From assembly GCA_041743085.1 (NCBI GenBank), contig JBGTNL010000033.1, forward strand, positions 135,513 through 199,512: a DNA stretch of 64,000 nucleotides, in the 5' to 3' direction. The notes beneath the pieces were generated by a model, which was not told where the DNA came from, made no database searches, and saw only the letters and a list, made by a program, of their open reading frames with translations. Of the stretch, positions 35,797 through 44,109 are shown piece by piece. A program made the position numbers and the translations under genes. Every line of letters begins with the position of its first letter. Position 1 is the stretch's first letter. The DNA comes from JAFMPW01 sp041743085 (GTDB lineage: Bacteria > Bacteroidota > Bacteroidia > Flavobacteriales > Flavobacteriaceae).

Positions 35797-36566
35797 AAAA
35801 ATTCTCCCTTGAAAACCTGCTGAGCGGGTCCGGTTAGATAAATGCTCCTGTATCCCTCGCCGCTCTTATCAAAGTCTATTTGTAATTCACCTCCTAAGGT
35901 CTTAATAGCTATGCGTTTGTATTTTGTTTTTCCAATATAATGCATAGCCAGAGCCACAGCTGTTACCCCGGTTCCGCATGACAATGTTTCATCCTCTACC
36001 CCACGTTCATAGGTTCTTACAGAAAATAGGCTGTCGTCTAGCTGCTCAACAAAATTGATATTGCTTCCTTTTTCCCCGTACACCCCATATCTTAATTTAG
36101 CACCTTCTTTTACTACTTCAAAGTCTGCCAGACCTGATACGATTTGCACATGATGCGGGGAACCTGTATTTAAAAAAATGGCATGCGGTTTTTCCCGGAC
36201 CTCCGTTACATCCTGCATATTCAGGCGGACGAGTTCGCCGTCCATGGTTGCATGATGCAAGCCATCTACCGCCTTAAATGTGGTTTCGGCTGTAATGAGT
36301 CCCAGGAATTTTGCAAACGAGACAATACACCTTCCACCATTCCCACACATGCTCCCAATCCTGCCGTCAGAGTTAAAGTAGCCCATATTAAAATCTGACG
36401 AACTGTCATTTTCCAATACTATAAGGCCATCGGCACCTATGCCAAATCGGCGATCACACATACGTGAGATCAGTTTGGTATTGTTTTTGGGGAACTTTTC
36501 CTTACGATTATCTATTAAAATAAAGTCGTTTCCGGTGCCCTGGTATTTATAAAACGATTGCAGCAT
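35790..36566 (-). CDS. dapF: diaminopimelate epimerase
   Basis: Interconverts LL- and meso-diaminopimelate for lysine and peptidoglycan synthesis. The 258-residue two-lobed protein starts FYKYQGTGNDFILIDNR. It has both catalytic cysteines, in FNSDGRIGSMCGNGGRC-type context (about 74) and LSCGTGVTAVAL (about 197), and the ERGVEDET motif. It opens the dapF-GNAT-mltG operon; both enzyme ends of this operon serve cell-wall synthesis. It is divergent from the protease gene. Confidence 0.95.
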   Translation of the reverse strand: MLQSFYKYQGTGNDFILIDNRKEKFPKNNTKLISRMCDRRFGIGADGLIVLENDSSSDFNMGYFNSDGRIGSMCGNGGRCIVSFAKFLGLITAETTFKAVDGLHHATMDGELVRLNMQDVTEVREKPHAIFLNTGSPHHVQIVSGLADFEVVKEGAKLRYGVYGEKGSNINFVEQLDDSLFSVRTYERGVEDETLSCGTGVTAVALAMHYIGKTKYKRIAIKTLGGELQIDFDKSGEGYRSIYLTGPAQQVFKGEFLC

Positions 36567-36696
36567 CAGTATGATTAAAGTACAAAGATAGGACTTTATT
36601 TAAGGTAATATTAGCAGTTAAAAAGTCGTTAAAGGGTAATTAGTTAAGCACTTAATCCGTTAATTTTACGTTGAACTTATTTAAAAATAAAGATTT

Positions 36697-38088
36697 ATGA
36701 AGCGAATTGCAGGTCTATTTCTGGTCTCCTTGTTTGCAGGAGCCATTACACTTGGAACGTACACCTTATTTTTTGAGAAACCAAACTACGCCATGGTAAC
36801 CGGAGATAATTCAATGCCGGTATTTACAACCAGCACTACCCCCACTTCTGTCAAAGGTTCAGGCATAAATGAGGTTGATTTTACGTTAGCCGCTGAGAAT
36901 ACGGTTAATGCAGTTGTGAATGTCAAAAATTTAACGATTAGTTCGGGTTCAGGTAATATAATGGATTTCTTTTACGGTTCGGAAGGTCGTGAAACACCGC
37001 AGGTGGGCACTGGGTCCGGGGTGATCATCTCACCGGACGGCTACATTGTTACTAACAATCATGTCATCTCAAAAGCCAATGAACTAAAAGTAACATTAAA
37101 TAATAACAGGTCTTATGAAGCAAAAATCGTAGGTTCTGATCCAAATACGGATATCGCTCTCATAAAGATTGATGTGGAGAATGATCTGCCCTACCTTGCA
37201 TTCGGTGATTCTGACTATGCCAAAATAGGAGAATGGGTGCTGGCGGTTGGTAACCCCTTTAATCTCACTTCTACCGTGACCGCCGGAATTGTGAGTGCAA
37301 AAGCACGGGATCTTGGAAGAAATCAATCTTTTATTCAGACCGATGCTGCCGTGAATCCCGGCAATAGTGGCGGAGCCCTTGTTAACACCAATGGCGACCT
37401 CATAGGGATAAACACGGCAATTACATCGCAAACCGGTTCCTACGTCGGCTATTCTTTTGCAGTTCCCAGCAATATTGCAAAAAAGGTTGTGGAGGATATC
37501 ATGGAATACGGTAACGTGCAGAAAGGCTTGCTTGGTATAAACACCGCTCGTTTGAATACCCCTTATGCTTTAGAGAAGGGAATTCATGAAATTGACGGGG
37601 TATATATAGATGGCATTGAGGAAGATTCCGGCGCGGAAGAGGCCGATCTAAGGCGCGGTGATATAATTAAAAAAGTTGATCACATTGAAGTCCACAAGTT
37701 TGGGGATTTAACCGGCTACATTTCTACTAAAAGACCCGGGGATAAGGTACAAGTAGCGATTGACAGGGATGGTGAAAATATGATAATCCCGGTGGTCATC
37801 AAGAAAAACGAGACCCTTATTCTACCGCAGATGGGGCTTCGGGTAAAGAACCTTTCAAAGAAGGATGAAAAAACATACAACACCAAAAAAGGAGTGAAAA
37901 TTATCGGTGTTCCCGAAACGTACAGGGGTTATGGCCTGGATGGCAAAATAATCCTGGCTGTGGACGATCAGGAAATTAAGGATATTCAGGATGCCAAAGA
38001 TCTTTTTGGTAAAATTTCGAGATACGGCAAAACAAGTATTACGTTGCTAGACGATAAGGGAGAAAGAGAGCGGGTTATATTTCAGTAA
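36697..38088 (+). CDS. Do/DegP-family periplasmic serine protease with two PDZ domains
   Basis: HtrA-type envelope quality-control protease of 463 residues. An N-terminal signal/anchor (about 4-25) is followed by the trypsin-like domain with the full triad: His122 (TNNHVIS), Asp152 (NTDIALIKID) and Ser224 (NPGNSGGAL). PDZ1 (about 275-360) begins near GLLGINTARLN; PDZ2 (about 375-463) includes GYGLDGKIILAVDDQEIKDIQ. It is exported to the periplasm and degrades or refolds misfolded proteins. DegP versus DegQ cannot be settled from the sequence. It stands alone with a strong terminator behind it. Confidence 0.93.
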   Translation: MKRIAGLFLVSLFAGAITLGTYTLFFEKPNYAMVTGDNSMPVFTTSTTPTSVKGSGINEVDFTLAAENTVNAVVNVKNLTISSGSGNIMDFFYGSEGRETPQVGTGSGVIISPDGYIVTNNHVISKANELKVTLNNNRSYEAKIVGSDPNTDIALIKIDVENDLPYLAFGDSDYAKIGEWVLAVGNPFNLTSTVTAGIVSAKARDLGRNQSFIQTDAAVNPGNSGGALVNTNGDLIGINTAITSQTGSYVGYSFAVPSNIAKKVVEDIMEYGNVQKGLLGINTARLNTPYALEKGIHEIDGVYIDGIEEDSGAEEADLRRGDIIKKVDHIEVHKFGDLTGYISTKRPGDKVQVAIDRDGENMIIPVVIKKNETLILPQMGLRVKNLSKKDEKTYNTKKGVKIIGVPETYRGYGLDGKIILAVDDQEIKDIQDAKDLFGKISRYGKTSITLLDDKGERERVIFQ

Positions 38089-38133
38089 ATGGCATTAAAC
38101 CCCAGGGCAAGCCCAGGACCCAATAGAAGGAAT

Positions 38134-38183
38134 CGACCCAAGGGTCGAGGTATTAAACCTAGACCCCGCTGAAAAAGCGGGGT
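38134..38183. repeat. two small GC hairpins downstream of the protease gene
   Basis: CGACCC-AA-GGGTCG (38134-38147) and CCCCGCT-GAAAA-AGCGGGG (38164-38182). Both lie between the stop codon and the main terminator at 38202-38232. The 289-base gap 38089-38377 holds no gene. They may be dispersed palindromes or may stabilise the 3' end of the messenger. Confidence 0.4.
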
Positions 38184-38201
38184 TAGTTCAACGCATAATC
38201 T

Positions 38202-38232
38202 AAAGAGGCGCTCAGGAGATGAGTGCCTCTTT
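38202..38232 (+). terminator. intrinsic terminator of the Do-type protease gene
   Basis: A 12-base-pair stem, AAAGAGGCGCTC (38202-38213) with GAGTGCCTCTTT (38221-38232), one G-U pair and a 7-base loop, ending in a T-rich run (TTTATTT). Energetically it is the clearest terminator in this gap. Confidence 0.75.
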
Positions 38233-38324
38233 ATTTGCACCCCTTCCGGATGTTGATATTTACGTCCAAAACCCTTCCTTTTGCGGTGAAAACAGCAATG
38301 ACAAATGAGTTCTTTACAAAAAAC

Positions 38325-38356
38325 TTGCGCGAAAACGATTGAAATCAATAATTTTG
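38325..38356 (+). promoter_or_regulatory. candidate promoter of the GAPDH gene
   Basis: A TTG at 38325-38327 and TAATTTTG at 38349-38356 fit the Bacteroidota consensus with a 21-base spacer, slightly longer than the usual 19. The -7 element ends 21 bases before the GAPDH start codon, a sensible leader. Confidence 0.4.
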
Positions 38357-38377
38357 CAGTAAATAAAAGGCATTCCA

Positions 38378-39829
38378 ATGAATACGATCAAATCCTATGA
38401 AAAGGAGTTGGCCTTTCAGGCTGATCGAAGAAAAGCGACAACTGAGTTTATAAAGATCATAAGTGATCTTTGGTACGATAAATCCATCGAGGTAGTACTT
38501 TTTAAGAATCAGATAATCGATAAGAACGTTAGCGATATCATTAATTTACATGAATACGCCGGGGAGTTTGTACAAAAACCGATTTCAATCTTTGATTCCG
38601 TAGAAATACTCAGGGCCATCAATGACATTAAATTACCCCCTTCAAAACTGGATATCGGAAAACTCACCTATGAGTACCATTCAGAGGATAACGGCGACTA
38701 TCACAATGTAAAGGCCTTTGTCCTGGATAAACTTAAGGATGCAAATGATTCTAAGGAAATACAACCTAAAGATGTCATTTTATATGGCTTTGGAAGAATA
38801 GGGCGCCTGATAGCCAGGGAGCTTATGGCAAAGACCGGAAAAGGGAATCAATTGCGGCTCAGGGCCATCGTCACCAGAGGTGAGCTTAGCCCGGAGATCA
38901 TGGAAAAAAGGGCAACCTTGCTCCGTACGGATTCTGTTCACGGGCAGTTTATGGGTACAGTAGATATTGATGTTAAAAATAAAGCACTGATCATAAACGG
39001 AACAACAGTCCATATTATAAGCGCCAATAACCCTGAAGACATAGATTACACCAAATATGGGATAAAAGACGCATTAGTAATAGATAATACCGGTGCATTC
39101 AGGGACAAGGAGGAATTGAGCAGGCATTTGCAGTCCAAGGGTACAAAACAAGTATTGCTTACGGCACCGGGAAAGGAAGTACCCAACATTGTTCACGGGG
39201 TAAATCAAAATGAATTTAACCCGGACAACACAAAAATATTTTCCGCTGCCTCCTGCACTACAAATGCCATAACCCCCATTTTAAAGGTGGTAGATGATTC
39301 CCTTGGGATAAAAAAGGGGCATTTGGAAACTATTCACGCGTATACCAATGACCAAAATCTGGTGGATAATATGCATAAAAAGTACAGGCGTGGTCGTGCG
39401 GCTGCACTGAACATGGTGATAACCGAAACAGGAGCCGGAATTGCAGTTTCAAAGGCCCTACCTGCCCTGGAAGGTAAACTTACATCTAACGCCATCAGGG
39501 TCCCGGTTCCCAATGGTTCGCTGGCCATTCTCAATTTAGAGGTAGCTAATAAAACATCGAAGGAAGGTATCAATACCATCATTAAAAAGTACGCTTTAGA
39601 GGGCGATCTCGTTGAACAGATAAAGTATTCCCTGAATAATGAGTTGGTGTCATCAGACATCATCGGGACTTCGGCCCCTTCCATATACGACAGTAATGCC
39701 ACTATCGTCTCGCCTGATGGTAAGAACATTATATTGTATGTATGGTATGATAATGAATATGGCTATTCCCATCAGGTGATCCGATTGGCAAAATATATCG
39801 CCAAAGTAAGAAGGTATACCTATTATTAA
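38378..39829 (+). CDS. glyceraldehyde-3-phosphate dehydrogenase, long N-terminally extended form
   Basis: Converts glyceraldehyde 3-phosphate and 1,3-bisphosphoglycerate with NAD(P). The chain is 483 residues, about 145 longer than classical GAPDH. The nucleotide-binding core begins near residue 130 (DVILYGFGRIGRLIARELM). The catalytic cysteine is Cys293 in AASCTTNAITPILKV, with the partner histidine in ETIHAYTNDQNLVDN. The extension (1-125) is helical and charged and has no known motif. This long form is common in Bacteroidota and often accompanies a second, short GAPDH; a gluconeogenic or NADP-linked role has been supposed for it but cannot be seen here. Confidence 0.9.
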   Translation: MNTIKSYEKELAFQADRRKATTEFIKIISDLWYDKSIEVVLFKNQIIDKNVSDIINLHEYAGEFVQKPISIFDSVEILRAINDIKLPPSKLDIGKLTYEYHSEDNGDYHNVKAFVLDKLKDANDSKEIQPKDVILYGFGRIGRLIARELMAKTGKGNQLRLRAIVTRGELSPEIMEKRATLLRTDSVHGQFMGTVDIDVKNKALIINGTTVHIISANNPEDIDYTKYGIKDALVIDNTGAFRDKEELSRHLQSKGTKQVLLTAPGKEVPNIVHGVNQNEFNPDNTKIFSAASCTTNAITPILKVVDDSLGIKKGHLETIHAYTNDQNLVDNMHKKYRRGRAAALNMVITETGAGIAVSKALPALEGKLTSNAIRVPVPNGSLAILNLEVANKTSKEGINTIIKKYALEGDLVEQIKYSLNNELVSSDIIGTSAPSIYDSNATIVSPDGKNIILYVWYDNEYGYSHQVIRLAKYIAKVRRYTYY

Positions 39830-39975
39830 GATTGAAATTCATTACAAAACCTGCCCTTCCATTTGTTTTTTTTTGTATCCCTGGCACGTTATTGGCAATT
39901 TTTTTTCTTAATTAATAATATTGAAGTACTTTAGTTCCCTCTCTAAATCATGTATTAATACTAAGAACTATTTAA

Positions 39976-40599
39976 ATGAGGTGTTTAAGAATACTTACTA
40001 TTTTAATGGCCTTACTGACATATAACCTACAATTTGCTCAAGAAGGGACAGATGAGGAAGCGGATTTATCGTTAGATAAGGGAGCTATTGACAATCAATT
40101 CGAATTTGTTTACAAAAAATCCGGAAATTACAATGCAGACGGCAAACGGTATGAAGTCGTCAGGACGTTAAATCTGGACAAATTGCGACAGAACGTTCTG
40201 GACACCATAAATGCCGCCAATAAGAATGCGGCAGAACTCAGGTCAACAATAACGGGTCATGAGGCAACCATTAACTCCCTGAACAAAAAACTTGAGGATA
40301 CCACTAACAGCCTTAGTGCGGTAACGGAGGAAAAGGACAGCATGTCCTTTCTGGGAATTCAGGTATCCAAAGCAACCTACAATGTGATTCTTTGGACGAT
40401 CATTGCCTCCCTCCTCGGACTGTTGTTGCTTTTTATTTACAGATTCAGAAGAAGTAATATCCTAACGCAAATAGCAAAATCCAATCTATCCGAACTGGAA
40501 ACAGAATACGAAGACCACAGGCGTAGAGCGCTGGAACGGGAACAACGGATAAGCAGGCAGCTCCAGGATGAGATTAACAAATACAAAAAATCGAAATAA
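39976..40599 (+). CDS. membrane protein with signal peptide, central helix and coiled coil, unknown function
   Basis: 207 residues: signal peptide (1-21, ending FAQ), a hydrophilic stretch, a coiled coil (about 70-117), one transmembrane helix (about 134-155, VILWTIIASLLGLLLLFIY) and a basic cytosolic coiled-coil tail (LETEYEDHRRRALEREQRIS). Flavobacterial homologues are sometimes named tRNA (guanine-N1)-methyltransferase, but no SPOUT or SAM motif is present; the name probably spread from the nearby true trmD. A strong terminator follows immediately. Confidence 0.75.
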   Translation: MRCLRILTILMALLTYNLQFAQEGTDEEADLSLDKGAIDNQFEFVYKKSGNYNADGKRYEVVRTLNLDKLRQNVLDTINAANKNAAELRSTITGHEATINSLNKKLEDTTNSLSAVTEEKDSMSFLGIQVSKATYNVILWTIIASLLGLLLLFIYRFRRSNILTQIAKSNLSELETEYEDHRRRALEREQRISRQLQDEINKYKKSK

Positions 40600-40602
40600 C
40601 GG

Positions 40603-40625
40603 AAGCTCCCTAAGGAGCTTTTTTT
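40603..40625 (+). terminator. intrinsic terminator after the coiled-coil protein gene
   Basis: AAGCTCC (40603-40609) pairs with GGAGCTT (40614-40620) around a four-base loop, followed by five Ts. It ends only 9 bases before the ATG of the next gene, so it covers that gene's usual ribosome-binding region. Confidence 0.75.
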
Positions 40626-40634
40626 AGCTTTAAG

Positions 40635-41081
40635 ATGATCAAAATCAGGCAGGCTACCCCTGCGCATCTGGAGAAATTAGTGCCACTGTTCAACGAGTAC
40701 CGCATTTTTTATGAGCAGAATTCCGATACAAAGAAGGCAAAATCATTTTTACAGGATCGGATGGATAATAACGAATCCGTTATTTTCCTGGCGTTTGAAG
40801 GGGAGATTGCTGTAGGATTTACCCAACTTTATCCTTCGTTCTCTTCAGTATCCCTCCAGCCTGTTTTCATTCTTAATGATCTTTACGTTAAGGTGAAGTT
40901 CCGAAAGAAAGGTATTGGTGAAGCTTTATTGAATTACGCCAAGAATTTTTGCAGGGAGAAGGGGTCCAAAGGGCTGGCACTGGAAACTGCAAAAGACAAT
41001 CCGGCCCGGAATCTCTATGAGCGACTGGGATGGAAAAAAGATGTGCAGACTTTTCACTACTTTTGGAGGGTTCCTTTATAG
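40635..41081 (+). CDS. GNAT family N-acetyltransferase
   Basis: Acetyltransferase of 148 residues with the family order: IKIRQATPAHLEKLVPLFNEYR at the N-terminus, FAFEGEIAVGFTQLYPSFSS strands, then the acetyl-CoA loop VKVKFRKKGIGEALLNYAKNF and ALETAKDNPARNLYERLGWKKD. The acceptor is unknown. It sits 22 bases before trmD, so it is probably transcribed with it. The start follows the upstream terminator by 9 bases, which raises the question of how it is transcribed. Confidence 0.9.
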   Translation: MIKIRQATPAHLEKLVPLFNEYRIFYEQNSDTKKAKSFLQDRMDNNESVIFLAFEGEIAVGFTQLYPSFSSVSLQPVFILNDLYVKVKFRKKGIGEALLNYAKNFCREKGSKGLALETAKDNPARNLYERLGWKKDVQTFHYFWRVPL

Positions 41082-41103
41082 CTCACACCCCTTCCAAATA
41101 ATT

Positions 41104-41778
41104 ATGCGAATAGATATTATTACCGTTTTACCTGAATTGCTTCAAAGTCCGTTTAAGGCTTCTATTTTAGCCCGGGCCATAGCAAAGGGATTGGTGGAAG
41201 TTCATCTACATAATCTTCGCGATTATACCGATAAAAGTTATAATCAGGTAGATGACTACCAGTTTGGCGGAGGAGCGGGAATGGTACTGATGATTGAACC
41301 CATTGATAAGTGCATTTCCGGTTTAAAATCGAAGCGTGCGTACGATGAAATTATTTATTTAACACCAGATGGGAACAGATTAAATCAAAAAATGGCAAAC
41401 ACGCTTTCCTTAAAAAAAAACATGATCCTGCTCTGCGGGCACTATAAGGGCGTTGACCAACGTGTTAGAGAGACTTTAATAACAAAAGAAATATCTATTG
41501 GCGACTACGTATTATCAGGAGGAGAATTGGGAGCGGCCGTGCTCTGTGATGCCATAATCAGATTACTCCCCGGTGTTCTGAACGATGAGACCTCTGCACT
41601 GACCGATACCTTTCAGGATAACCTTCTGGCACCACCTGTATATACCAGACCCAGGGAGTACAAGGGACTAAAGGTGCCTGATATCTTATTAGGGGGAAAT
41701 TTTCCTGAAATTGAAAAATGGCGGGAAGAACAGGCTTTGGAACGCACGGAGAAACTAAGGCCGGATCTTTTGGAATAA
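41104..41778 (+). CDS. trmD: tRNA (guanine(37)-N1)-methyltransferase TrmD
   Basis: Methylates N1 of G37 in tRNAs that read CNN codons, preventing +1 frameshifts. The 224-residue SPOUT protein begins MRIDIITVLPELLQSP; this ATG is chosen because the longer frame reaches back into the GNAT gene. It has DDYQFGGGAGMVL, the trefoil-knot residues LCGHYKGVDQRVRE and SIGDYVLSGGELGAAVL, and the C-terminal TRPREYKG. rplS follows after 136 bases, as in many bacteria, but here with its own promoter. Confidence 0.95.
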   Translation: MRIDIITVLPELLQSPFKASILARAIAKGLVEVHLHNLRDYTDKSYNQVDDYQFGGGAGMVLMIEPIDKCISGLKSKRAYDEIIYLTPDGNRLNQKMANTLSLKKNMILLCGHYKGVDQRVRETLITKEISIGDYVLSGGELGAAVLCDAIIRLLPGVLNDETSALTDTFQDNLLAPPVYTRPREYKGLKVPDILLGGNFPEIEKWREEQALERTEKLRPDLLE

Positions 41779-41816
41779 ACTGGCTGCAGGTATCTCAGAA
41801 AAAACGCAGCAAACTC

Positions 41817-41846
41817 TTGTCAATTCTAAATAAACGATTAATTTTG
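41817..41846 (+). promoter_or_regulatory. rplS promoter of Bacteroidota type
   Basis: TTG at 41817-41819, exactly 19 bases, then TAATTTTG at 41839-41846. This is the optimal -33/-7 arrangement, and the -7 element lies 68 bases before the rplS ATG. It indicates that rplS can be transcribed independently of trmD. Confidence 0.6.
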
Positions 41847-41914
41847 CAGTCGGTTAAAATCAACCTCTGACGAGATACGTGAATGTTGTTTTAATAAATT
41901 ATAAATGCAATAAA

Positions 41915-42265
41915 ATGGATTCTTTAGTAAAATTTGTTGAAAACGAATTTGTTCCTAAAAAAGAATTTCCCGATTTCTCATCCGGTGATACAATTACCGT
42001 GTATTACGAGATCAAGGAAGGTGAAAAAACCCGTACGCAGTTCTTTAAAGGTGTTGTTATCCAACGAAGAGGCACCGGTGCGACGGAAACTTTTACCATC
42101 CGAAAAATGTCAGGTACAATTGGTGTTGAGCGGATCTTTCCAATCAATATGCCGGCACTTCAAAAAATCGAGATCAATAAGAAAGGAAAAGTACGCAGGG
42201 CCCGTATCTTCTATTTCCGCGGGCTTACGGGTAAAAAAGCCAGAATTAAGGAAGTACGTTCCTAA
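41915..42265 (+). CDS. rplS: 50S ribosomal protein L19
   Basis: Large-subunit ribosomal protein at the 30S-50S interface. The start MDSLVKFVENEFVPKKEFPDFSSGDTI gives 116 residues and matches the family; an upstream in-frame GTG at 41879 adds an implausible extension. Typical features are the GDTITVYYEI strand, RTQFFKGVVIQRRGTGATETFTIRK and GVERIFPINMP, with the basic tail KVRRARIFYFRGLTGKKARIKE. It is followed by a terminator that also serves the convergent rocD. Confidence 0.96.
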   Translation: MDSLVKFVENEFVPKKEFPDFSSGDTITVYYEIKEGEKTRTQFFKGVVIQRRGTGATETFTIRKMSGTIGVERIFPINMPALQKIEINKKGKVRRARIFYFRGLTGKKARIKEVRS

Positions 42266-42284
42266 CTCGCTGAGCACAAATACG

Positions 42285-42318
42285 AAAAAAGCCTTGAAGT
42301 AGTCTTTAGGGCTTTTTT
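42285..42318. terminator. bidirectional terminator between rplS and rocD
   Basis: AAAAAAGCC (42285-42293) pairs with GGCTTTTTT (42310-42318). The A-run and T-run on the two sides let it work for both convergent genes, rplS and rocD. Confidence 0.7.
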
Positions 42319-42349
42319 ATTTTCATTGCATCGTTTTAATGAAAGTTCG

Positions 42350-43594
42350 TTATTTTTCATAGGTGTTAAGAGTAGTTGTTATGATTGAAACGCAATCGAG
42401 CAACTGTTCCCTGTTCATAACCAACGGCGGTGCAAACCGGATGATATTTCCATGGGTAGGTTTGGCCAACAACCCATTGCCTTTTAATGACATACAGATA
42501 TCCCAGGCAGTAGAACTATCTTCCGTGTCATTGATAACAATGGCGTTTAAAAGACCTTTGCCCCTCACCTTAGTTACAATATTGGAATTGGAAATGTACT
42601 TGGTTAGTTCTTCCCTGAAAAGTAATCCCAGCTCATAGGCATTCTGTGCAAGGCCCTCTTCCCTTATCACTTCCAAAGCGGCAATACCCACTGCTGCAGC
42701 GATCGGATTTCCCCCAAAGGTGCTACCGTGGTTTCCCGGGCGTATAACGTCCATGATAGTATCATCGGCCAAAACCGCAGAGACCGGATAAGCTCCTCCT
42801 GAAAGAGCCTTTCCCAGAATTAGGATATCTGGCCTTACATTTTCATATTCACAGGCTAACATTCTTCCTGTCCTTGCCACCCCTGTTTGTACTTCATCCG
42901 CCATAAAGAGCACATTATTCCTTTCACACAGGGTTTTCGCAGCTTTCAGATAACCGTCAGAAGGGACATACACTCCGGCTTCTCCCTGAATAGGTTCCAC
43001 TAAAAACCCTGCAATATTCCCATTATTTGTCAAAGCCTCTTCCAATGCAGCGAGGTTATCGTACTCAATTTTGATGAACCCTTCCGTATACGGTCCAAAA
43101 TGTTTTCGCGCGTCAGGATCGTTCGAGAATGAAATTATGGTGGTAGTACGTCCGTGGAAATTATTCTTACAAACTAAAATCTTGGCCTCATTTTCTGAAA
43201 TCCCTTTTTTCTCATAGGCCCACTTTCTGCAGATTTTGAGCGCTGTTTCCACTGCTTCGGCGCCAGTGTTCATGGGCAATAACTTATCATACTGAAATAA
43301 CTCGGCGGCATACTTCTCAAACTTCCCCAGCATATCGTTGTAGAATGCTCTTGAAGTTAAGGTTAGCATCTGCGCCTGACGCATTAGCGCCCCAACTATC
43401 TTGGGATGGCAGTGTCCCTGATTAACCGCCGAATAGGCCGATAAGAAATCGTAATATTTTTTGCCTTCCACGTCCCACACATATACTCCTTCCCCTCTGT
43501 TTAAAACTACGGGTAGCGGGTGATAATTGTGTGCTCCGTACTTATCTTCCAAGGCAATTGCATCTTCTGACGCTGTTCTTTCCAATACTGACAT
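42350..43594 (-). CDS. rocD: ornithine--oxo-acid transaminase
   Basis: PLP-dependent class III aminotransferase that converts ornithine and 2-oxoglutarate to glutamate semialdehyde and glutamate, linking arginine and proline metabolism. The 414-residue chain has YDFLSAYSAVNQGHCHP near the N-terminus, PMNTGAEAVETALKICRKW, VEPIQGEAGV, DEVQTGVARTG and the PLP lysine Lys262 in GKALSGGAYP. The SAYSAVNQGHCHP segment is characteristic of ornithine rather than acetylornithine aminotransferases. It is a single gene. Confidence 0.94.
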   Translation of the reverse strand: MSVLERTASEDAIALEDKYGAHNYHPLPVVLNRGEGVYVWDVEGKKYYDFLSAYSAVNQGHCHPKIVGALMRQAQMLTLTSRAFYNDMLGKFEKYAAELFQYDKLLPMNTGAEAVETALKICRKWAYEKKGISENEAKILVCKNNFHGRTTTIISFSNDPDARKHFGPYTEGFIKIEYDNLAALEEALTNNGNIAGFLVEPIQGEAGVYVPSDGYLKAAKTLCERNNVLFMADEVQTGVARTGRMLACEYENVRPDILILGKALSGGAYPVSAVLADDTIMDVIRPGNHGSTFGGNPIAAAVGIAALEVIREEGLAQNAYELGLLFREELTKYISNSNIVTKVRGKGLLNAIVINDTEDSSTAWDICMSLKGNGLLAKPTHGNIIRFAPPLVMNREQLLDCVSIITTTLNTYEK

Positions 43595-43718
43595 GATTTT
43601 CTATGCGTTAAATACGACTTTAGCAATTCCTTCTTTGGGAGAGAAATCATCCTATGCGGTAGGGTAAAATTACGAATAATCCACTAATTGATAAAATTTT
43701 AAGGAATTCTGCAATCTT

Positions 43719-44105
43719 TTATTTATCGGCCCTGGACATAAGGGTTGCAATCTGTAATTCTAATCGCTTTAATTCCCTTAAAATATCATTTTTATTCATT
43801 TGCATCCAAACATAGAGCTTCAGCATGCCCATCGCCATCATACTAAGAAACGCAGCGGAAGACCACATAATTAGTTCCTTGGTTTCATCTGTGTTAAAGA
43901 ATTGCACCAGACAGTAAATAAACGCTCCAAAAATGACGAGGTGAGCTATATTCATAATTACGGCCAGCCATCCCAGCTTCCCTCGGTATACCTCACCGAT
44001 TTTTCCCAGGAGGTTCTGTTCCTCCAATTCATCATAAAACTTAGCTTCTTCCTTGCTCAATGTTGCCCTGATCAGATCATCAATGTTTTCGTTTGTATTT
44101 TTCAT
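43719..44105 (-). CDS. DUF6768 family membrane protein, partner of the sigma factor
   Basis: 128 residues: a charged N-terminal half (NIDDLIRATLSKEEAKFYDELEEQNLLGKI) and two transmembrane helices (about 47-68 and 80-98), then a basic coiled-coil-like tail ending ELQIATLMSRADK. The family occurs directly downstream of ECF sigma factor genes in Bacteroidota. It starts 4 bases after the sigma gene stop, so the pair is co-transcribed. The context makes it a good candidate for an anti-sigma factor or membrane partner; this is inference, as no ASD zinc motif is present. Confidence 0.72.
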   Translation of the reverse strand: MKNTNENIDDLIRATLSKEEAKFYDELEEQNLLGKIGEVYRGKLGWLAVIMNIAHLVIFGAFIYCLVQFFNTDETKELIMWSSAAFLSMMAMGMLKLYVWMQMNKNDILRELKRLELQIATLMSRADK

Positions 44106-44109
44106 GATT

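Noticed and set aside
38082..38378. 98-residue minus-strand frame in the gap before the GAPDH gene
   Set aside because: It spans the terminator and GC hairpins; no protein-like pattern.
41017..41103. Extended N-terminus of trmD
   Set aside because: It lies within the GNAT gene in another frame; TrmD proteins begin at MRIDIITVLP.
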